64,000 bases of DNA from NCBI RefSeq assembly GCF_021018805.1, contig NW_026961075.1, forward strand, positions 159,001 through 223,000, read 5' to 3'. The position numbers and the translations under genes were made by a program. The notes beneath the pieces are model-generated. The model did not search any database. It saw only the letters and a program-made list of their open reading frames with translations, and had not been told where the DNA came from. Source of the DNA: Prinia subflava. Lineage: Eukaryota > Chordata > Aves > Passeriformes > Cisticolidae. Positions 45,975 to 59,077 of the stretch are shown here, piece after piece; the stretch's first letter is position 1, and every line of letters begins with the position of its first letter.

Positions 45975-46587
45975 TATTTTTAATTACTTTGAATTTTTTA
46001 TGTAGGGTTTTTTTTTAATAAGTGATGTCTTTTTGTATTTTTAAATTTTTTCTTTTAAAAAATTTTCTATTTTAATTTTTCCTTTGTAATTTTTCCTTTG
46101 TAATTTTTCCTTTGTAATTTTCCTATTTTATTTTTTCCTTTTTATTTTTTTCCTTTTTATTTTTTCCTTTTTATTTTTTTCCTTTTTATTTTTTCCTCTT
46201 TTTTTCTCTCTTTAACTTTTTCCTTTTTAATTTTTTCCTTTTTATTTTTTTCCTTTTTAATTTTTTCCTTTTTAATTTTTTCCTTTTTATTTTTTTCCTT
46301 TTTAATTTTTTCCTTTTTAATTTTTTTCTTTTTATTTTTTCCTTTTTATTTTTTCCTTTTTATTTTTTTCCTTTTTACTTTTTTCCTTTTTATTTTTTTC
46401 CTTTTAATTTTTGCTTTTTATTTTCTTTCTTTCTAATTTTTCCTTTTTAACTTTTTAATTTTATTTTTTTCTGTGTTTTACTTGAAATTTTATTTGAAAA
46501 CTTTTTTTTTTTCTTCATGTTTTCTTTGTGTTGGTGTGTTTTGGTTTGGTTTGGTTTGGTTTGGTTTGGTTTGGTTTGGTTTGGTTT
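45975..46587. repeat. T-rich block and GGTTT array, unit 5
   Basis: About nine GGTTT copies at 46540-46587 after a T-rich block like that of unit 4. Confidence 0.95.
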
Positions 46588-47505
46588 TTTCCTCTCTCTC
46601 TACTCTTTTATCTACTTTTTTATAGCCCAAGTATGTAGAAGTTTGGCTGGTGGGAACAGAGGAGGTGACAAATGAAATCCATGTCCACTCCACGTCCGGA
46701 TAGAATTGAGAGTGCAGCTAGAGAAATCTCTGTATTTTCTGCTAAATTAGAAATCCTGAACAGAGAAAGCTCTAAAGACCAAGGGGCCTTCTTTTTTCTT
46801 TTTCCTTTTTCCCCCGAACAATTCTCATTGTAGCCATTTACAGGATCAGGAACATTACCTTGAAGTCGAGGTGTATTTCACAGGTAGCGAGAAAACAAAG
46901 TAGACTTGATCTTGTAACTCTCATTGTTTAGTAACAAAGAAATCCAAAACAAAACAAACAACATAAAAAAAAAAAAAAAAAAAAAAATCCACCAACCCCA
47001 CAAAAGAACAGAGAAAGAGAAATTATACCAATATTATTTTAATTTAAAACCACTTTCTCCCTTAGAAAACCAGGCTAATGTAATTCTGCTTAATTGGGGT
47101 GCTGTCGTGTTTAGGTTACTGAATTAATAGAGTTTAAAACATACAGCAATAAACACGAATTTTAAAAACTAAGTACAAAAATATGAATATATATAATAAA
47201 ACAAATATAAATATGAAAAATAATATCGTAAGTAAATGCAATCTATAATATTTCTCATTACTTATATTATATACAGTAGTCTATATATTATATCCATAGA
47301 TATGACTAGAAAAAAGACATGGTAATTATCAATATTAAAATAATAAATGTAAAGAAATAATGGAATAGAGCTTAAAACAGAGGGGGTTTTTTGGTTTGAA
47401 TTTGCTTGGTGGCAGGGGTTCTCTTTTAAGCGGCGGCCGGGTGTCTTTCGGGGCGTTTCTTTTAGGGGGTTTCTGTGCACGTTCTCTTCGGGGGTCCCTG
47501 TCTGC

Positions 47506-47586
47506 TGTGGACACAGCGCGGTGCTGCAGCTCTGCCCCGTGCCCGTCCCAGTGCTGCCGCCCTGTGGACACAGCGCGGTACTGCAG
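47506..47586. repeat. 57-bp GC-rich VNTR, unit 5
   Basis: One full unit plus a partial, one repeat fewer than units 1, 2 and 4. Confidence 0.95.
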
Positions 47587-48207
47587 ATGTTCATCCCAGG
47601 GGAGTTGCTGGCTTGGCTAGAATTGGTTTCCCAGTAAAACTGGGGGTTGTCTAGAAAACCTGAATTTGTGGGAGGCACTGGGTTTGTTTTCCCTATCCCT
47701 GCATCACAGTCAAGAACACTCCTGGAGCTGTGTTAGGCAGTGGAAGGAGGGGAGAGCTGCATTTATTGAATTCCTTTGTTGTTGTTATTGTTGTATTTTT
47801 TCATGCTATTTTATTTTATTGTGTTTTAGATTTTCATGTTTTTTTATTTTGACTTTTAAAAAATATTTTAATGTTTCCTCAAATTTTTAATTTTTCGATT
47901 TTTAGTTTACTTTTATATTTTATAGTTATGATTTCACTTTTTATTTTATTTTCAATACCTTTTAAATTTTTATTTAGATTTATGTTTTATTTTTATGTTT
48001 GCGGTTGTTTTGTATTTTTTAATGTTTCCTTAGTAATTTTTCCTTTGTAATTTTTTCCTTTGTCATTTTTTCCTCTCTAATTTTTTCCACTATAATTTTT
48101 TCCTTTTTAATTTTTTATTTTTTATTTTTCTCTTTTTAATTTTTCTCCTTTTTAATGTTTTCCTTTCTAATTTTTTCCTTTCTGATTTCTCCTTTCTCGA
48201 TTTTGTC

Positions 48208-48740
48208 AGGCACCCCCCTTTAAAACCGGGGTGCCTTCGGCCGTGCCACAACAAAGATGGCGGCCCAACAGGAAATGGTTTCAGCCACAAACAAGATGGC
48301 AGCCGGAAGTATGGGCAGTCACCTAATGCCCCGCTCAAGATGGCGGCTCGTCGAGCCGCCTTCGACCTTCCAAAGACGGCGGCCAAAAAAGGCGGGAAAA
48401 CACAAGGACCACCCATGGGCGTCGACCCAACTGCCTGCGCCCGACCCCGAAAACGGCGCCGCTCAGGAACAATTTTCAGCGTCGCTTCCCGGCGCGAGGG
48501 AGCTGTGTGCCCGCTGTGCCGCGCCGCGGTGCGGTTGCGGCAGCCATTTTGGTGAGGCGCCTGAGTAACCAGCTACCCGGGGCCTTCGGGGCTGCCACAA
48601 AAAAGATGGCGGCTCTACCGGATGTGTCTTCACCACAACCAAGATGGCGGCTACAACGGGCGGAAGGAACGTGACACCACTCTCAAGATGGCGGCTCAGC
48701 GAGCTGCTTTCGACCTTCCAAAGATGGCGGCCAAAAAGGC
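48208..48740 (+). promoter_or_regulatory. Extended YY1 cluster of unit 5
   Basis: The common block is present to about 48660. It then continues without a TATA-like end into two further AAGATGGCGGC motifs (near 48685 and 48720), which belong to a second, diverged copy of the same sequence. This is the largest run of YY1-type motifs in the window. It lies about 1.6 kb upstream of the MIS18A-like ATG in this unit rather than next to it. Confidence 0.7.
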
Positions 48741-50115
48741 GGGAAAACACAAGGACCACCCATGGGCGTCGACCCAACTGCCTGAACCCGACCCCGAAAA
48801 TAGCGCCGCCCGGGAACAACTTTTTATCCTTTTACAGGATCAGCAGCAGTACCTTGAAGTCGAGGTGTATTTCACAGGTAGCAAGAAAACAAAGTAGACT
48901 TTTGATTTTGTAGCTCTCATTGTTTACTAACAAAGAAATCGAAAACAAAACAAATAATATTATTAAAAAACCCACCCTAAATAACAGAGAAAGAGAAAAT
49001 AGACCAATATTATTTTAATTTCAAACCACTTTCCCCCTTAGAAAACCAGGCTAATGTAATTCTGCTTAATTGTGGTGCTGACGTGTTAGGTTAATGAATT
49101 AGCAGAGTTTTAAACATACAGAAATAGACACGAATTTTGAAAAATAAGTACAGAAATATAAAAATATGAATAGATATAATAACAGCAGAAATATAAATAT
49201 GAAAAATGATATCATGAATAGACATAAATACAATCTATAATATTACTCATTACTTATATTATTACAGTAGTCTATATATTATATCCATAGATATGACTAG
49301 AAAAAAGACAGGGTAATGATCAATATAAAACTAATGAATGTAAAGAAATCATGGAATAGAGCTTAGAACAGAGGGGGTTTTTTTGGTTTGAATTGGCTTG
49401 GTGGCAGGGGTTGTCTTTGAAGCGGTGGCCGGGTGTCTTTCGGGGCGTTTCTCTTAGGGGATTTCTGTGCACGTTCTCTTTGGGGGGTCCCTTTCTGCGT
49501 GTCCCCGACGGGCGGGGAGCCCCGGGCCGGGCCGCGGTGCTGCCGCCCTGTGGACACAGCGCGGTACTGCAGCTCTGCCCCGTGCCCGGCCCCAAGGGGC
49601 CCCGGGCTGGAAGCTGGTTCTTAGTGCCCGAGTGCGGTCACTGCCCGGGAGCTCCTGTTCGATTCCGCGCTCCCGGCCGTGTCCGTGCGATGGCCGGGCC
49701 GCCCGCGGGACTCGGCAGCAGGAAAACACCGAGCGCTGCGTGTTTAAAGGGAGCCGGCCCCGCTTGCCCGTGCGGCGCCTCGGCCCGGCCCGCGCCGCCC
49801 TCATGGAGCCGAGCGGAGCTGCGGGAGCGCGGGGAGCGGCACCGAGTGCGGTTCGACCGTGCCGAGCTGTCCCGAAGAGCGGAATCTAAGCGACTGCATA
49901 GCCGAGCTGTGCCGGTTAGATCCGAGTGTGGCCGAAGAGCCGAAAACACCCGAGGATTTCCGAACAGCCGAAAAGAGCCGAGCATTGCCGAGATCGGCCG
50001 AGTTAAGCTGAAGGGCCGAAAATGGCCGAGTGCAACCGATAACAGCCGAACCCAACCGCGTTTAGCCGACTGGAACGGAGTCGAACCGAACAAGCTCCGC
50101 CGAACCTCGCCGAGT
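48660..50115 (+). repeat. Diverged extra promoter-side module in unit 5
   Basis: Inserted between the YY1 block and the MIS18A-like leader. In order it repeats: part of the YY1 block (48660-48830, like 48300-48480); the 40-nt exon-like piece (48838-48877); the AT-rich stretch (48898-49370, like 46900-47390); and the GC-rich leader and one VNTR piece (49380-49590). It then has sequence found nowhere else in the window (49590-50125). Divergence from its paralogs is far greater than between the tandem units, so it is an older duplicate or an ancestral promoter segment lost elsewhere. Confidence 0.85.
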
Positions 50116-50125
50116 TCGCCCGGTT
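49840..50125 (+). promoter_or_regulatory. CCGA array with 10-bp phasing upstream of copy 5
   Basis: About 22 CCGA (or CCGG/CCGC) cores occur in under 300 bp. From about 49920 onward most successive cores are exactly 10 bp apart, with a few 8, 18 or 20. The bases between cores are not repeated. It abuts GGACCCTATAGCCGCGGCCG, the common leader of the MIS18A-like gene. Promoter function is inferred from position and CpG richness. No known factor is claimed. Confidence 0.6.
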
Positions 50126-50211
50126 TGGACCCTATAGCCGCGGCCGAACCAAGGCTCTGCTGCAGGTGTATTCGAGACATCTTTCCTCTTTGTTTGACAG
50201 AAGGAAGAGGG

Positions 50212-50242
<31 letters not shown>

Positions 50243-50384
50243 AGAAAAAACGGGAGCAGTTCCGGGGCGGTCCCGGGGCGGTCCCGGGGCGGTGTGCGCC
50301 GTCACTGCCGCCTTCTCGGCGGGCGATTCCAAGGCGCTGTCGGGCTCTCTGCCGGCCGGTCGGCGGGCGGGCGGCCGGGACGCG

Positions 50385-53111
50385 ATGGCGCTGTGCCCGG
50401 AGCTGGAGCGCTCGCTGTCGCTGCTGCAGCCGGGCGCCGACCGGGCCCAGCAGCAGCAGGAGCGGCGGGCGGACGCGGCCCCCACGCCCATGGTGTTCAT
50501 GTGCGCCGGCTGCGGGCGCCCCGTGGGCGACACCCGCACCTGGGGTTCAGTGTCGAGGACAGCGGTCCCATCCTGCTGCGCAGTGAGTACCAGCGCTGCC
50601 ACCCCCGTGCCGCCGCGGTCGCTGCCGCCGTGCCTCCTGCCCTGCCTCCCGCCGCAGCTGCGGCCGCCAGCGTCGCCGCGGACCCGGGGCGGAAGGGCTC
50701 CGAGCTCCCCGGAGAGTGCGGATGGTGAGGGCCGGGCCTGGCTGGACACAGTCCCGGGGGAGTCGGGGTTCCCGGCGCTGGGGACCGGCAAAGGGCCCGG
50801 AGCGCTCGTGTGGCCCGAGAGCCCCTGGAGCACTTATCTGGGGTGGGCTGTACAAGCCGCGTATGGCCTAAGGGAGAGGGATTTCTCACAAGGACATGTA
50901 GTGATGGACAAGGGAGGCAGCTTTAGATTAAATGTCGGGAAGAAATTTTTCCCTGCGAGGGCGGTGAGGCCGTGGTACAGGTTCCCCAGAGAAGCTGTGG
51001 CTGCCCCTGTGTCCCTGGAAGTGCCCAAGGCCAGGTTGGACGGGGCTTGGAACACCCTGGGATAGTGGAAGCTGTCCCTGCCCAGGGCCGGGGGTGGAAT
51101 GGGGTGAGCTTGAAGGCCCCTTCCACAATTCAGCGATTCTGATGGTCTTGGTCTTGCTGAGGTTAGCCAGCCTGAGGAGCTGATGCAAATTCAGGCTAAA
51201 AGATGAGTGCTCATCATTTATACTGTGTAAAGCATGAATGAAAGGTTAAAAAAGTTCTAATGCATGATTTAAAATTTTTTTTTTTATTTTTAAGAAAAGG
51301 GATGGGGAGAGGTGCCTCCTTTTATTTTCTTCTGAATAAATGTTATTCCTTGCTTGCAGCATGGTAGAAACCCTACTCTGCTCTGGCTGCTCCAGGACCC
51401 TTGGCAGCAGATACATGCACGCCTCAAGGCATCTCGACTGCAAGAGGGATTTGTTCTGTGTCCGTACTGACTCTGTTGAAAGGTAAGTGCAGAATGTTTA
51501 TGGGTCAGCCTGCCAGCTCCACTGCACTCACCAGGCATGGCACTGAGGGTGCTCCTGTTACATCTCTGGCAAGGCTGGAGGGAGCGTCCTCTGCTGCTCT
51601 GTCCCACGGTGGTTTTCTGTATTGGTGCTGTTGGCATCCCAGTGCTCAGCTGTAGGGAACATCACCTGTGTAAGGCACATCCTAGAAAAAGAACCAAAAC
51701 AAACCAACCTGGCCTGCCTTTTGTGTGGGAAGTTGCATTCCAGCCCAGAAAATATCACCAGGTCCAGGGCACTAGAGGGTTCCTTCGCATTTGATTGGAA
51801 GAGTTCACAAACCAAGCACCAAAGAGGCCTGGCTGGAGCCTGTTAGGGGTCCGCATGATCAGCAGGGAGTGTGGCCAGAGGGGCTCGGGCAGGACTTGGG
51901 GTGGCTCTGCCCTGTGCTGGCCACATCTGCTCTGTCCTTGCTAAGATGGGCAAAGGCAACTCTGACAACTGAGTACGTGCTTGAGACTCTCACTCAGCTG
52001 TCTTAAAATCTGTCTAGAAAATGAAAGTGTGCTTGGGTTTAGTTGGTTTATAGCACTTCAAAGGGGTTATTAAAAACTGTATCCTCAATTAAGGCTCCGC
52101 ACCAGAGTCCTTTTGTGCAGGCATTGTCCTAATAGACAGTGGTTGTTCATCTGGACTGGTTTTAATGTCTCTTTTTTTTTCTGAAGTTCCCATTTATTTT
52201 GCTGTATTGCTGTGGATATTCCCCTTGGTACTCTGGACAGGGTTTGGAGATTTTTTTCTTCATTCCACTGCTAGAGTACTTTTTTTATTGCATGGCAGTA
52301 AAATTCTCTCATGCACTAACTTGGCTGCAGAATGGCATTTTCTGGCAAAGGGATGCTGCTTCTGCCTGCCAGCACTGCACTGTTCTTGGTGTCTTGGTGC
52401 CATTTTCCACTGTATCCCGTATCCCCAGAATCCACGGCTGTCTCTCAGGGTTCTAAAGGAGTGCTGTATTTGGATTTTTGGCTTCAGTGTGGGAAGTGCA
52501 TGATGTAACCTGTGGCATCTCAGCTCTAGGCCAGGAACCCTGGAAAAGCAATCTCTCATTCACGAGGAGCCGCTTACTCTTGAAAGCCCAGCTGTCTTGC
52601 AAGAGGTGCCGCACAGGGTGAGATTTAACCTTACATCATTCTTTGTTGAAATCACCTCTGAGAAATCTTAATATGCTTCAATGGTTTCTGCAGAACAGCT
52701 TATTCCACCCAGAGCAATTCAGTGCATTGTAACATGTACTGGACTGCTTCCTGTAATTGCTGTCTTGTGCTCTGCAAGACTTTTAGCCACTTTTCCTTCA
52801 GTTTTCTTGGTAGTTAGCATTTTCTGTTTATCAAGCACAGCATTAGGTTCCTATTTCTGTCTCAGAAATTTGATATGATGTTTCTAGTTAGTTCCGATTC
52901 ACTTCTCTAGATCTTCATTTAACTTTTAGCCATGTTTCTTCTGCCTCCTGTGGAAATGGACTTAATGCTTTTGCTGTAACTTTATCTTGAAATATTAATC
53001 ACAAATTAATCATGGTAAATCAAGTTGATGTTTTGCTCTACTAAAATCTTGTGACTGCAGGTAGGAAGAGTTGGGAGCGAACAGCCTGAGGAAGTGGACT
53101 GTGGAAGCTGA
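50385..53111 (+). pseudogene. MIS18A: MIS18A-like gene copy 5, exon-1 frameshift, different upstream promoter
   Basis: Exons at 50385-50582, 51360-51482, 52530-52617 and 53061-53111. It follows the unit-2 variant (EKQSLIHEEP, EQPEEVDCGS). Exon 1 has the same deletion. Unlike the other copies, the sequence immediately upstream of the common GGACCCTATAGCCGCGGCCG leader is not the YY1 cluster with TATATAGGG but a GC-rich CCGA decamer array (49840-50125). This copy may therefore be regulated differently. Confidence 0.8.
50888..51143 (+). mobile_element. CR1 LINE 3' end, copy 5
   Basis: Same insertion in unit 5. Confidence 0.92.
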
Positions 53112-53397
53112 AGGTTGTCCAGCCAAAGCTGAGTGTGTGGCTCTGACACTGACCAAGGCTGGAAAGAGTTACTGTGTGGACAGAGAATGTTAGAGCCAGG
53201 TGAGCTTTCACAGGATGAAAGGAGCGAGGAGAGAATCGAATGGAAAGAATTGCTGAGATCAGGTTTGAGCCCTTTCTTTGGGTTTGGGATTTGTTTTGGT
53301 TTTTTTGTTACCCAACACTGCTTAGCATTACTACTGTGAGATTTAAAGTTTTCTCCAAAAACTCAGAATTAATTTCCCCACTCTGCCCCACTGGTAG

Positions 53398-54907
53398 GCA
53401 CCGCATCTCTTAGAAAAGCTCCTACCCACCATCTTCACTGCCCCAGTTTGAAGTAGTGCTCCAGTTTAGCCCGTAGTAATGGGTCTTACATCCCTTTCTG
53501 TTCAGGTAACTACACCATTTTGTTATTGACATATCTGCCAGAGGAGCCTACATTACTCCAGTGTAATTTGTGAGGCAGTTTCTGCTCTAACAAGTTTTTG
53601 AATGCTGCTCAACTGCAAGAGAGCTCCTTCTGGATGTTTGAAGGTGACAGAAGAGATGGTCGCATCCCAGGAGCTTGATTTTGGAATGTTTAATGGAATT
53701 GGCCCAGTAGCTTTTACTTGTGGGCTTTGCAAGTCTGCCCACAGCAGGTCCAGCCTGTGCTTCAACTTAGAGCCCTCAGTGGGCAGGGAAATGGACCTTG
53801 GAGAGATTGTTACAGCTCTACTTAACGCTTTCTGAATTGGGATGATTTTCTGGAAGTAGGCTGTCCATTCTGACCCATTTTCTTCTCTCTCCTTGCAGAC
53901 TGTAGCTGCTAAAAGGCTGAGGTGAGACCAGGATCTGCAAAATCTCTGACTCTCCATGTCTTCCCAAGGCTGAAGCCGTGTTTGCTGTCAATGACAACCC
54001 AGTGGAAGATGCTAAAGACTGAAAACTTTGGGGTTTTTCCCCTGAATCCCATGACACTCTCTGCAGCTGTGCCCTGCATATCTCTTAAAAGAGTTTCCGG
54101 CTTTAGAAGGGTTTTACCCTGTGCAATATTGATCTATAAGTCAATGAAAAAGAATCTTACTGTATCAATGTGATGTTACTTGGTTTGAGTTGTTTAATCA
54201 AAGCATATCATTGATAAGGGGTTTGAGAATCCCTTGGACGGCCCTTGGGGCTGGCAGCTCTGATTTATTTTCTCTTCATTCCTTTAATGTCGTTCAATTA
54301 TTTCTTAAGCAATTACTGCAATTTGGATATCCAGTAAGGACAGCAGCATTCCCACTCTGCTGGATTGGGAAATCCAAGCCCAATTCCTTGGAGAGATTGA
54401 GGGGATGGGGAGCTGAGCCTCAGGCTGGGTTTTGACAGTGGGAATTCGGTGAGGAAGAAAGAAGAGAGATTTCCCCAAAAAGGGGTTTAGGCCAGTTCTG
54501 CTGGCTTTGGGTGCCTCTACCTCCCAAAAATCCTCCTGGTTCAACAGGACTTGAAGAAGCAGCAGGATGTGCTAGGGGCCTGTGCTGAGACCCCCAAACC
54601 CTGGTCAGGGAGGCTGGGAAGTGTCAGCTCCAGAGGAACACCAGAGAGGGGCTACGCTGGGACGCCTCAAATTGCAGCCAGAGATGCTGGGCACTGCTGC
54701 ACCTTTGGGACACTGCAGCGAGGCTCCACTGCCTGATGCAGAGAGCTGTCCCATTATTGTTTGTCGGGCTTAGAAGCGGGCAGGTCATTCCAGCTGCACG
54801 GGTTGAAAAGCCCAGGGGAGCAGGTGGAGTCGCAGACGATCACACAGAAGCCAAGCTGGGAGAGGAAATGAGCTGTGCCACAGATTTCTTTTTCCCCAAT
54901 GCCCCAG
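53398..54907 (+). other. Long-type segment, proximal part, unit 5
   Basis: Copy of 14921-16430, nearly base for base; one visible difference is G for T at about 54767. Confidence 0.45.
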
Positions 54908-55457
54908 CACAGCCCCGGCTGCGGGCGGATCAAGAGCGGCTCGGCCCCAGTGCCCGGCCCGGAGCGGCTCCTGCCGCCCGCCGCCATCCCGGTCCCAGTC
55001 CCGGCCCCAACGCCGCCCCGGTGCTCCGGCCCCCAGACGCACAGCCCGCCCGCCGGGGGAGAGGCGGCTGCTCTCGGGACCCCCAGCCGACACCGAGAGG
55101 AGCCGAACGAGAAACCCCCAGTCCCACTCCCGGCTCTGCCTCAGTGCTCCGAGCTCCGCCCAGCCCGGGAGCAGCCCGGGCTGGGCTCCAGTGTGAGGGG
55201 GGGCCGGCCCGGGGGAGAGGGGCGGGGCCGGCTCGGGGGAGAGGGGCGGGGCCGGCTCGGGGGAGAGGGGCGGGGCCGGCCCGGAGGAGAGGGGCGGGGC
55301 CGGCCCGGAGGAGAGGGGCGGGGCCCGCTCGGAAGAGAGGGGCGGGGCCGGCCCGGAGGAGAGGGGCGGGGCCGCGGGCGATGGTCCCACCTACAACTCG
55401 GGCAGGGCGGGGAGGGCTCGGGGTGGGGCCGGGGCTCTGTGAGGCACTGCTGCAGAT
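54907..55457. promoter_or_regulatory. CpG-island-like segment with GC-box minisatellite, unit 5
   Basis: Copy of 16430-16980, with the seven 24-bp GC-box units at 55211-55379 unchanged in number. Confidence 0.6.
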
Positions 55458-56011
55458 GTGGAAGTGTCTGAGCTGGAGATATGCAGAGAACATCTGAATT
55501 CCATACTTGCCCCTTGTGCAATGAAGAACTAAGTTGCACGCGAGGGGAGCAGTATTTATAAACTGTCTCCATATTTCCCTGTCATTCTGGCTGTTTGGAT
55601 TTAGCCTGGGCTTATCAGCTAGATCATAAACAAGCCAACCCAGCTCCTGAACTCTCAATGAAATGCTTCTACAGACAGACAAGCTAGTAATGATTCCAAA
55701 GGAAAAATTGTAAATGAAGGCTAATGATTGCTGGGGAATTTCCTTAGGAACTTCCTTAGGAATGATGAACTTCACACACAGAATTTTGGAGGTGGAATCC
55801 AAATTTCAGCCTTGGGCACTTGCAGGAGAAGAGGGATCCTTATCCATAGCAAGGAAAGTCTGGTGCCCCAGTGTGTCAAGTGCTGACAGTGAACTGTCTA
55901 GGGAATGAGCAGCAAGTCCCCCCTGCCCTCACACTCAGAGCGGCAGCAGCCACAGGTGTCAGCTATGAGAATGATGAGGACAGGGAACAAAGACAGCTGG
56001 GTGCTGTAACG

Positions 56012-56134
56012 ATGATGAGGGGGCGGGTCCTCCCGAGGCTGCTTTAAGAGGGGGTGCCTCAGCTCAGTTCCGCATGGAGCTGCTGGAAGAGAGAGGCTTA
56101 TGGTGGCCTCCCAGGCATGTCTCATGGAGTGATG
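56012..56134 (+). other. Candidate promoter and first exon, unit 5
   Basis: Copy of 17535-17657; ATG at 56074 and donor GTGAGA at 56135. Confidence 0.3.
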
Positions 56135-56356
56135 GTGAGAGCCTCTCATTGGGTCTGGGGGAGCAACTGGATGCACTTGGGTGTGGGGCTTTGCTTGAAG
56201 GAGGTGCTGGGGGGCAAACCTTTGTGCTAGACGGGGCAGCAGCCGGTGAGCCAGTGTGGGTTTGTACAGGGGACTTTCACCTTTTGCTTTTCAATTTTAT
56301 CTTGCTAATCCCTCCCTGCTGCCCCTGAAAAAAATGGGGGTTATGAGGACAAAGGA

Positions 56357-57540
56357 AGTTTAAATTGAGGGAAGAAACTCCTGTTTTGTTATTGTCTGTG
56401 TTTAAATTGGTGAAAAACCCCCTTTGCCTAGGATTTTAATGAATAGTAGTATTTAAATGTGGTTTTTATTAAATATTATGGTTTTTGGTGGTATATAGTG
56501 TTTTGCTTTATTTTTTGGTTGTATTTATTAGATGTAATTTAGTTTTTGAGTGAAGATAACTTAATGGATGAGTTTGTTTGTATTTGAGATAGAATTAATT
56601 CGAGTAGCTTTTTAAATAGACTTCTGATAAATGTTATTGAGGTTTTGTTTTTATTTATTGTATGTAGGGATTCAGATTGGGTAGGGCTGGCTTGGGTGAT
56701 GGAGATTTGGGTGTTTTGTTGGATGCAGCTTTTAATATTTAAAAGTTTTTTCTGTTTAGTTTTTTTAAGGTGGTTTTTACTATTTCACTGTGTAGATTTA
56801 TTTTGTTTGTTGATGGTGTATGATAAGGGATACGGTCTATTTATTTAATGTTGTATTTCTTACTTCAGGTGTTGATCATGTTTTTTTTTTTTAGACTGGG
56901 TTTTGTTGTTTGTTTTTTTTTATGGGGTATGATATGTTAAAGGATATGCTTTCTAAGGCTTACCATGGTGTAATGGGATGTAATATGAGGTACAGGGTCT
57001 GCTTTCAGTCATTTAGTGGTGTTTATTGTTATTGCGGTGAGTATGTAGTGTTTTGGTTGGTTTGAGGTAGTGTGATGTAGTTAATTTGTTAGGATTTTCT
57101 AATACATGTGGTTGGATTATTGTTTCTTTTATTGCAAGGGTTTATTCATTTGGTTTATTTGGTTGCAGTATATGTTTGATAGGTTCAGATAATTTGGGAG
57201 ATACTGTTCATGGTTAAATTGATCTTTTGGTTTTGTGTGTATATATAGGTGATTTTTTTGTTTGGATGGTTTGAGGCATTATGGGTTTATTGAATTAGGA
57301 ATAATATTTTTGGTGTTGTTAAGTTTATTTGTGATATTTTTATATTTGCGGCATGATTTGTTTGTTGTTTTGGTGGGTCTTATTTGTTTTATTTTTGCAA
57401 ACATGGCAGTGATATGGTGGATTTTTTAGGTAGTTTTTTGGGGTAGTGACATTCCTGTTTTGTTGCGGTGTGGATTTTCTACTCTAAGTTTTCAAGCTAG
57501 CTTTCTATTTCATTTGTGTGTTATGATTTAAATTATACAT
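56357..57540. other. C-depleted tract, left part, unit 5
   Basis: Copy of 17880-19062, with one extra T in a T run near 56882. Confidence 0.8.
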
Positions 57541-57546
57541 ACTGTT

Positions 57547-57989
57547 AGGTGTCAATCCTCTGTGCCCCTGCCTCTATTTCTAGAGCTTTCCCTGCCAGTC
57601 TTTTTTAAATCGATATATCATTTGCTGTTTCATATCATCACACTGCTTCTGCTATTCCCATTGGATTTTGTTCTGTACTCCCTGCCCTAAACCCCTCCCT
57701 GAGTGCATTTTCATTGGTTGCTTGCTTTGTATTGCCCTGTCTATAAAACGCACGGGAGGACACGTGCCCCCGGTCTTTGGGGTCCAGCTTTTAGTTGTTA
57801 TGCTTCAGTTATACCTGTAATAAATCTCCTTAGTTTACCCCAAGACCCGTCTCGTCTTCACTTTGTCTCTGCGCGCATAGACTGGCTGAACCAGAGTCCC
57901 GGTGGGGAAGTGAGAGCTCCCCGGGGGAAGGTGTCGCACCCCTGAATGTCGCTGCGTGCCCTGGGGTTTAGGAAAACACGCACAGCGAC
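57547..57989 (+). mobile_element. Solo LTR of an endogenous retrovirus, unit 5
   Basis: Same insertion as at 19069-19511, flanked by ACTGTT at 57541-57546 and 57990-57995. TATA box, AATAAA and terminal inverted repeat are all kept. Confidence 0.75.
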
Positions 57990-57995
57990 ACTGTT

Positions 57996-58943
57996 TACTA
58001 GTTTAGATTTTTTCATGTTGTTAATTAGTTTGGGTTTTTTAGTTATTTTATAGAGTAGTGGTTATTATTTATGAGTTAGTGTAGGTTTTTTTAGTTGTGT
58101 TTAGGGTCAGTTGTAGGTCAGTTTTGAGTTCAGCAAGTTGGATTGATTTATATCTTCTGCTAGTTTTTGTGATTTGCTGTGTGGAATTCTCTATGGTTGT
58201 TTCCAGTTTTTGTTCTATTTTTATGATGTGATAAGAATTGTTAGTGAAAAGACTCTAGTGTTCTTTGTTTGTATGGTGGAGTTTTTTAGTTTGTGTTCAT
58301 TTTTTGGTTTTTTTTTGTTAATGGTAATAAAGATTTTTTGGGGGGTTAATTTGTGATTACTTGAAAGATTTTAGGGACATTTAGGCTTTTTTATGTGGGT
58401 GTGCTGTATGAAGAGAGTAATTTATTTGTTTTATGTGATGTTGGTGGTGTGGTGGGTAGAGGGCCTTTTTGTAGTAGTTATTTTAAATGTTTGAGGGGTT
58501 TTGGCACTTTAGTTACAGTGGGACTTTTAAATTTTATTTTTAGTTAGTTTTTTTAGGTTTTATTACAGTTAACAGTTGTGATTTTTTTTGCTGTGTTAGT
58601 AATAGAAGTGGATTTTGATTTTGTATGTAGTGATGGGATTATTGTATATGGCATACTAGTGTTGACTGGGATTTAAATTTCTGTGGTTCTGATGTGTTAG
58701 GTTAATATGTTTATGTATTTCAAAACACATGGGATTTTGCTTTTTGTTTGGTTAGAGACAGGCCTTTTTAAGTTTGGGGAGGTTCTGGATGTATATTTGA
58801 GTTTTTTTAAAGGAATTGGACGAGGTATTATTTTCATTATATTTAGTAGTTTGATTATGGGTCATCAGAGTTGGCTTTTTTTGGTGCAATTTTTTTTGAG
58901 TTTTCTTTTTCAAAGTTCATGTATTTGTGTGGTTAGGGCAGTG
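57996..58943. other. C-depleted tract, right part, unit 5
   Basis: Copy of 19518-20465. Confidence 0.8.
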
Positions 58944-59077
58944 GTGTTTCTGGTGTAACTCTAAGCATCCATTGTTGTTTGTGTGTTCCAGCTGCTCTGC
59001 TCGTATTACATTGAGACCCCCTTACAGAGCGGCAAACAGCTCTGCTGAGACCGTGCCCTGATGTTTGGTTTTCTTTG

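Noticed and set aside
49393..50586. 397-codon frame in unit 5
   Set aside because: It crosses the VNTR, the CCGA array, the poly-A tract and exon 1 in a non-native frame. GC-rich low-stop composition explains it.
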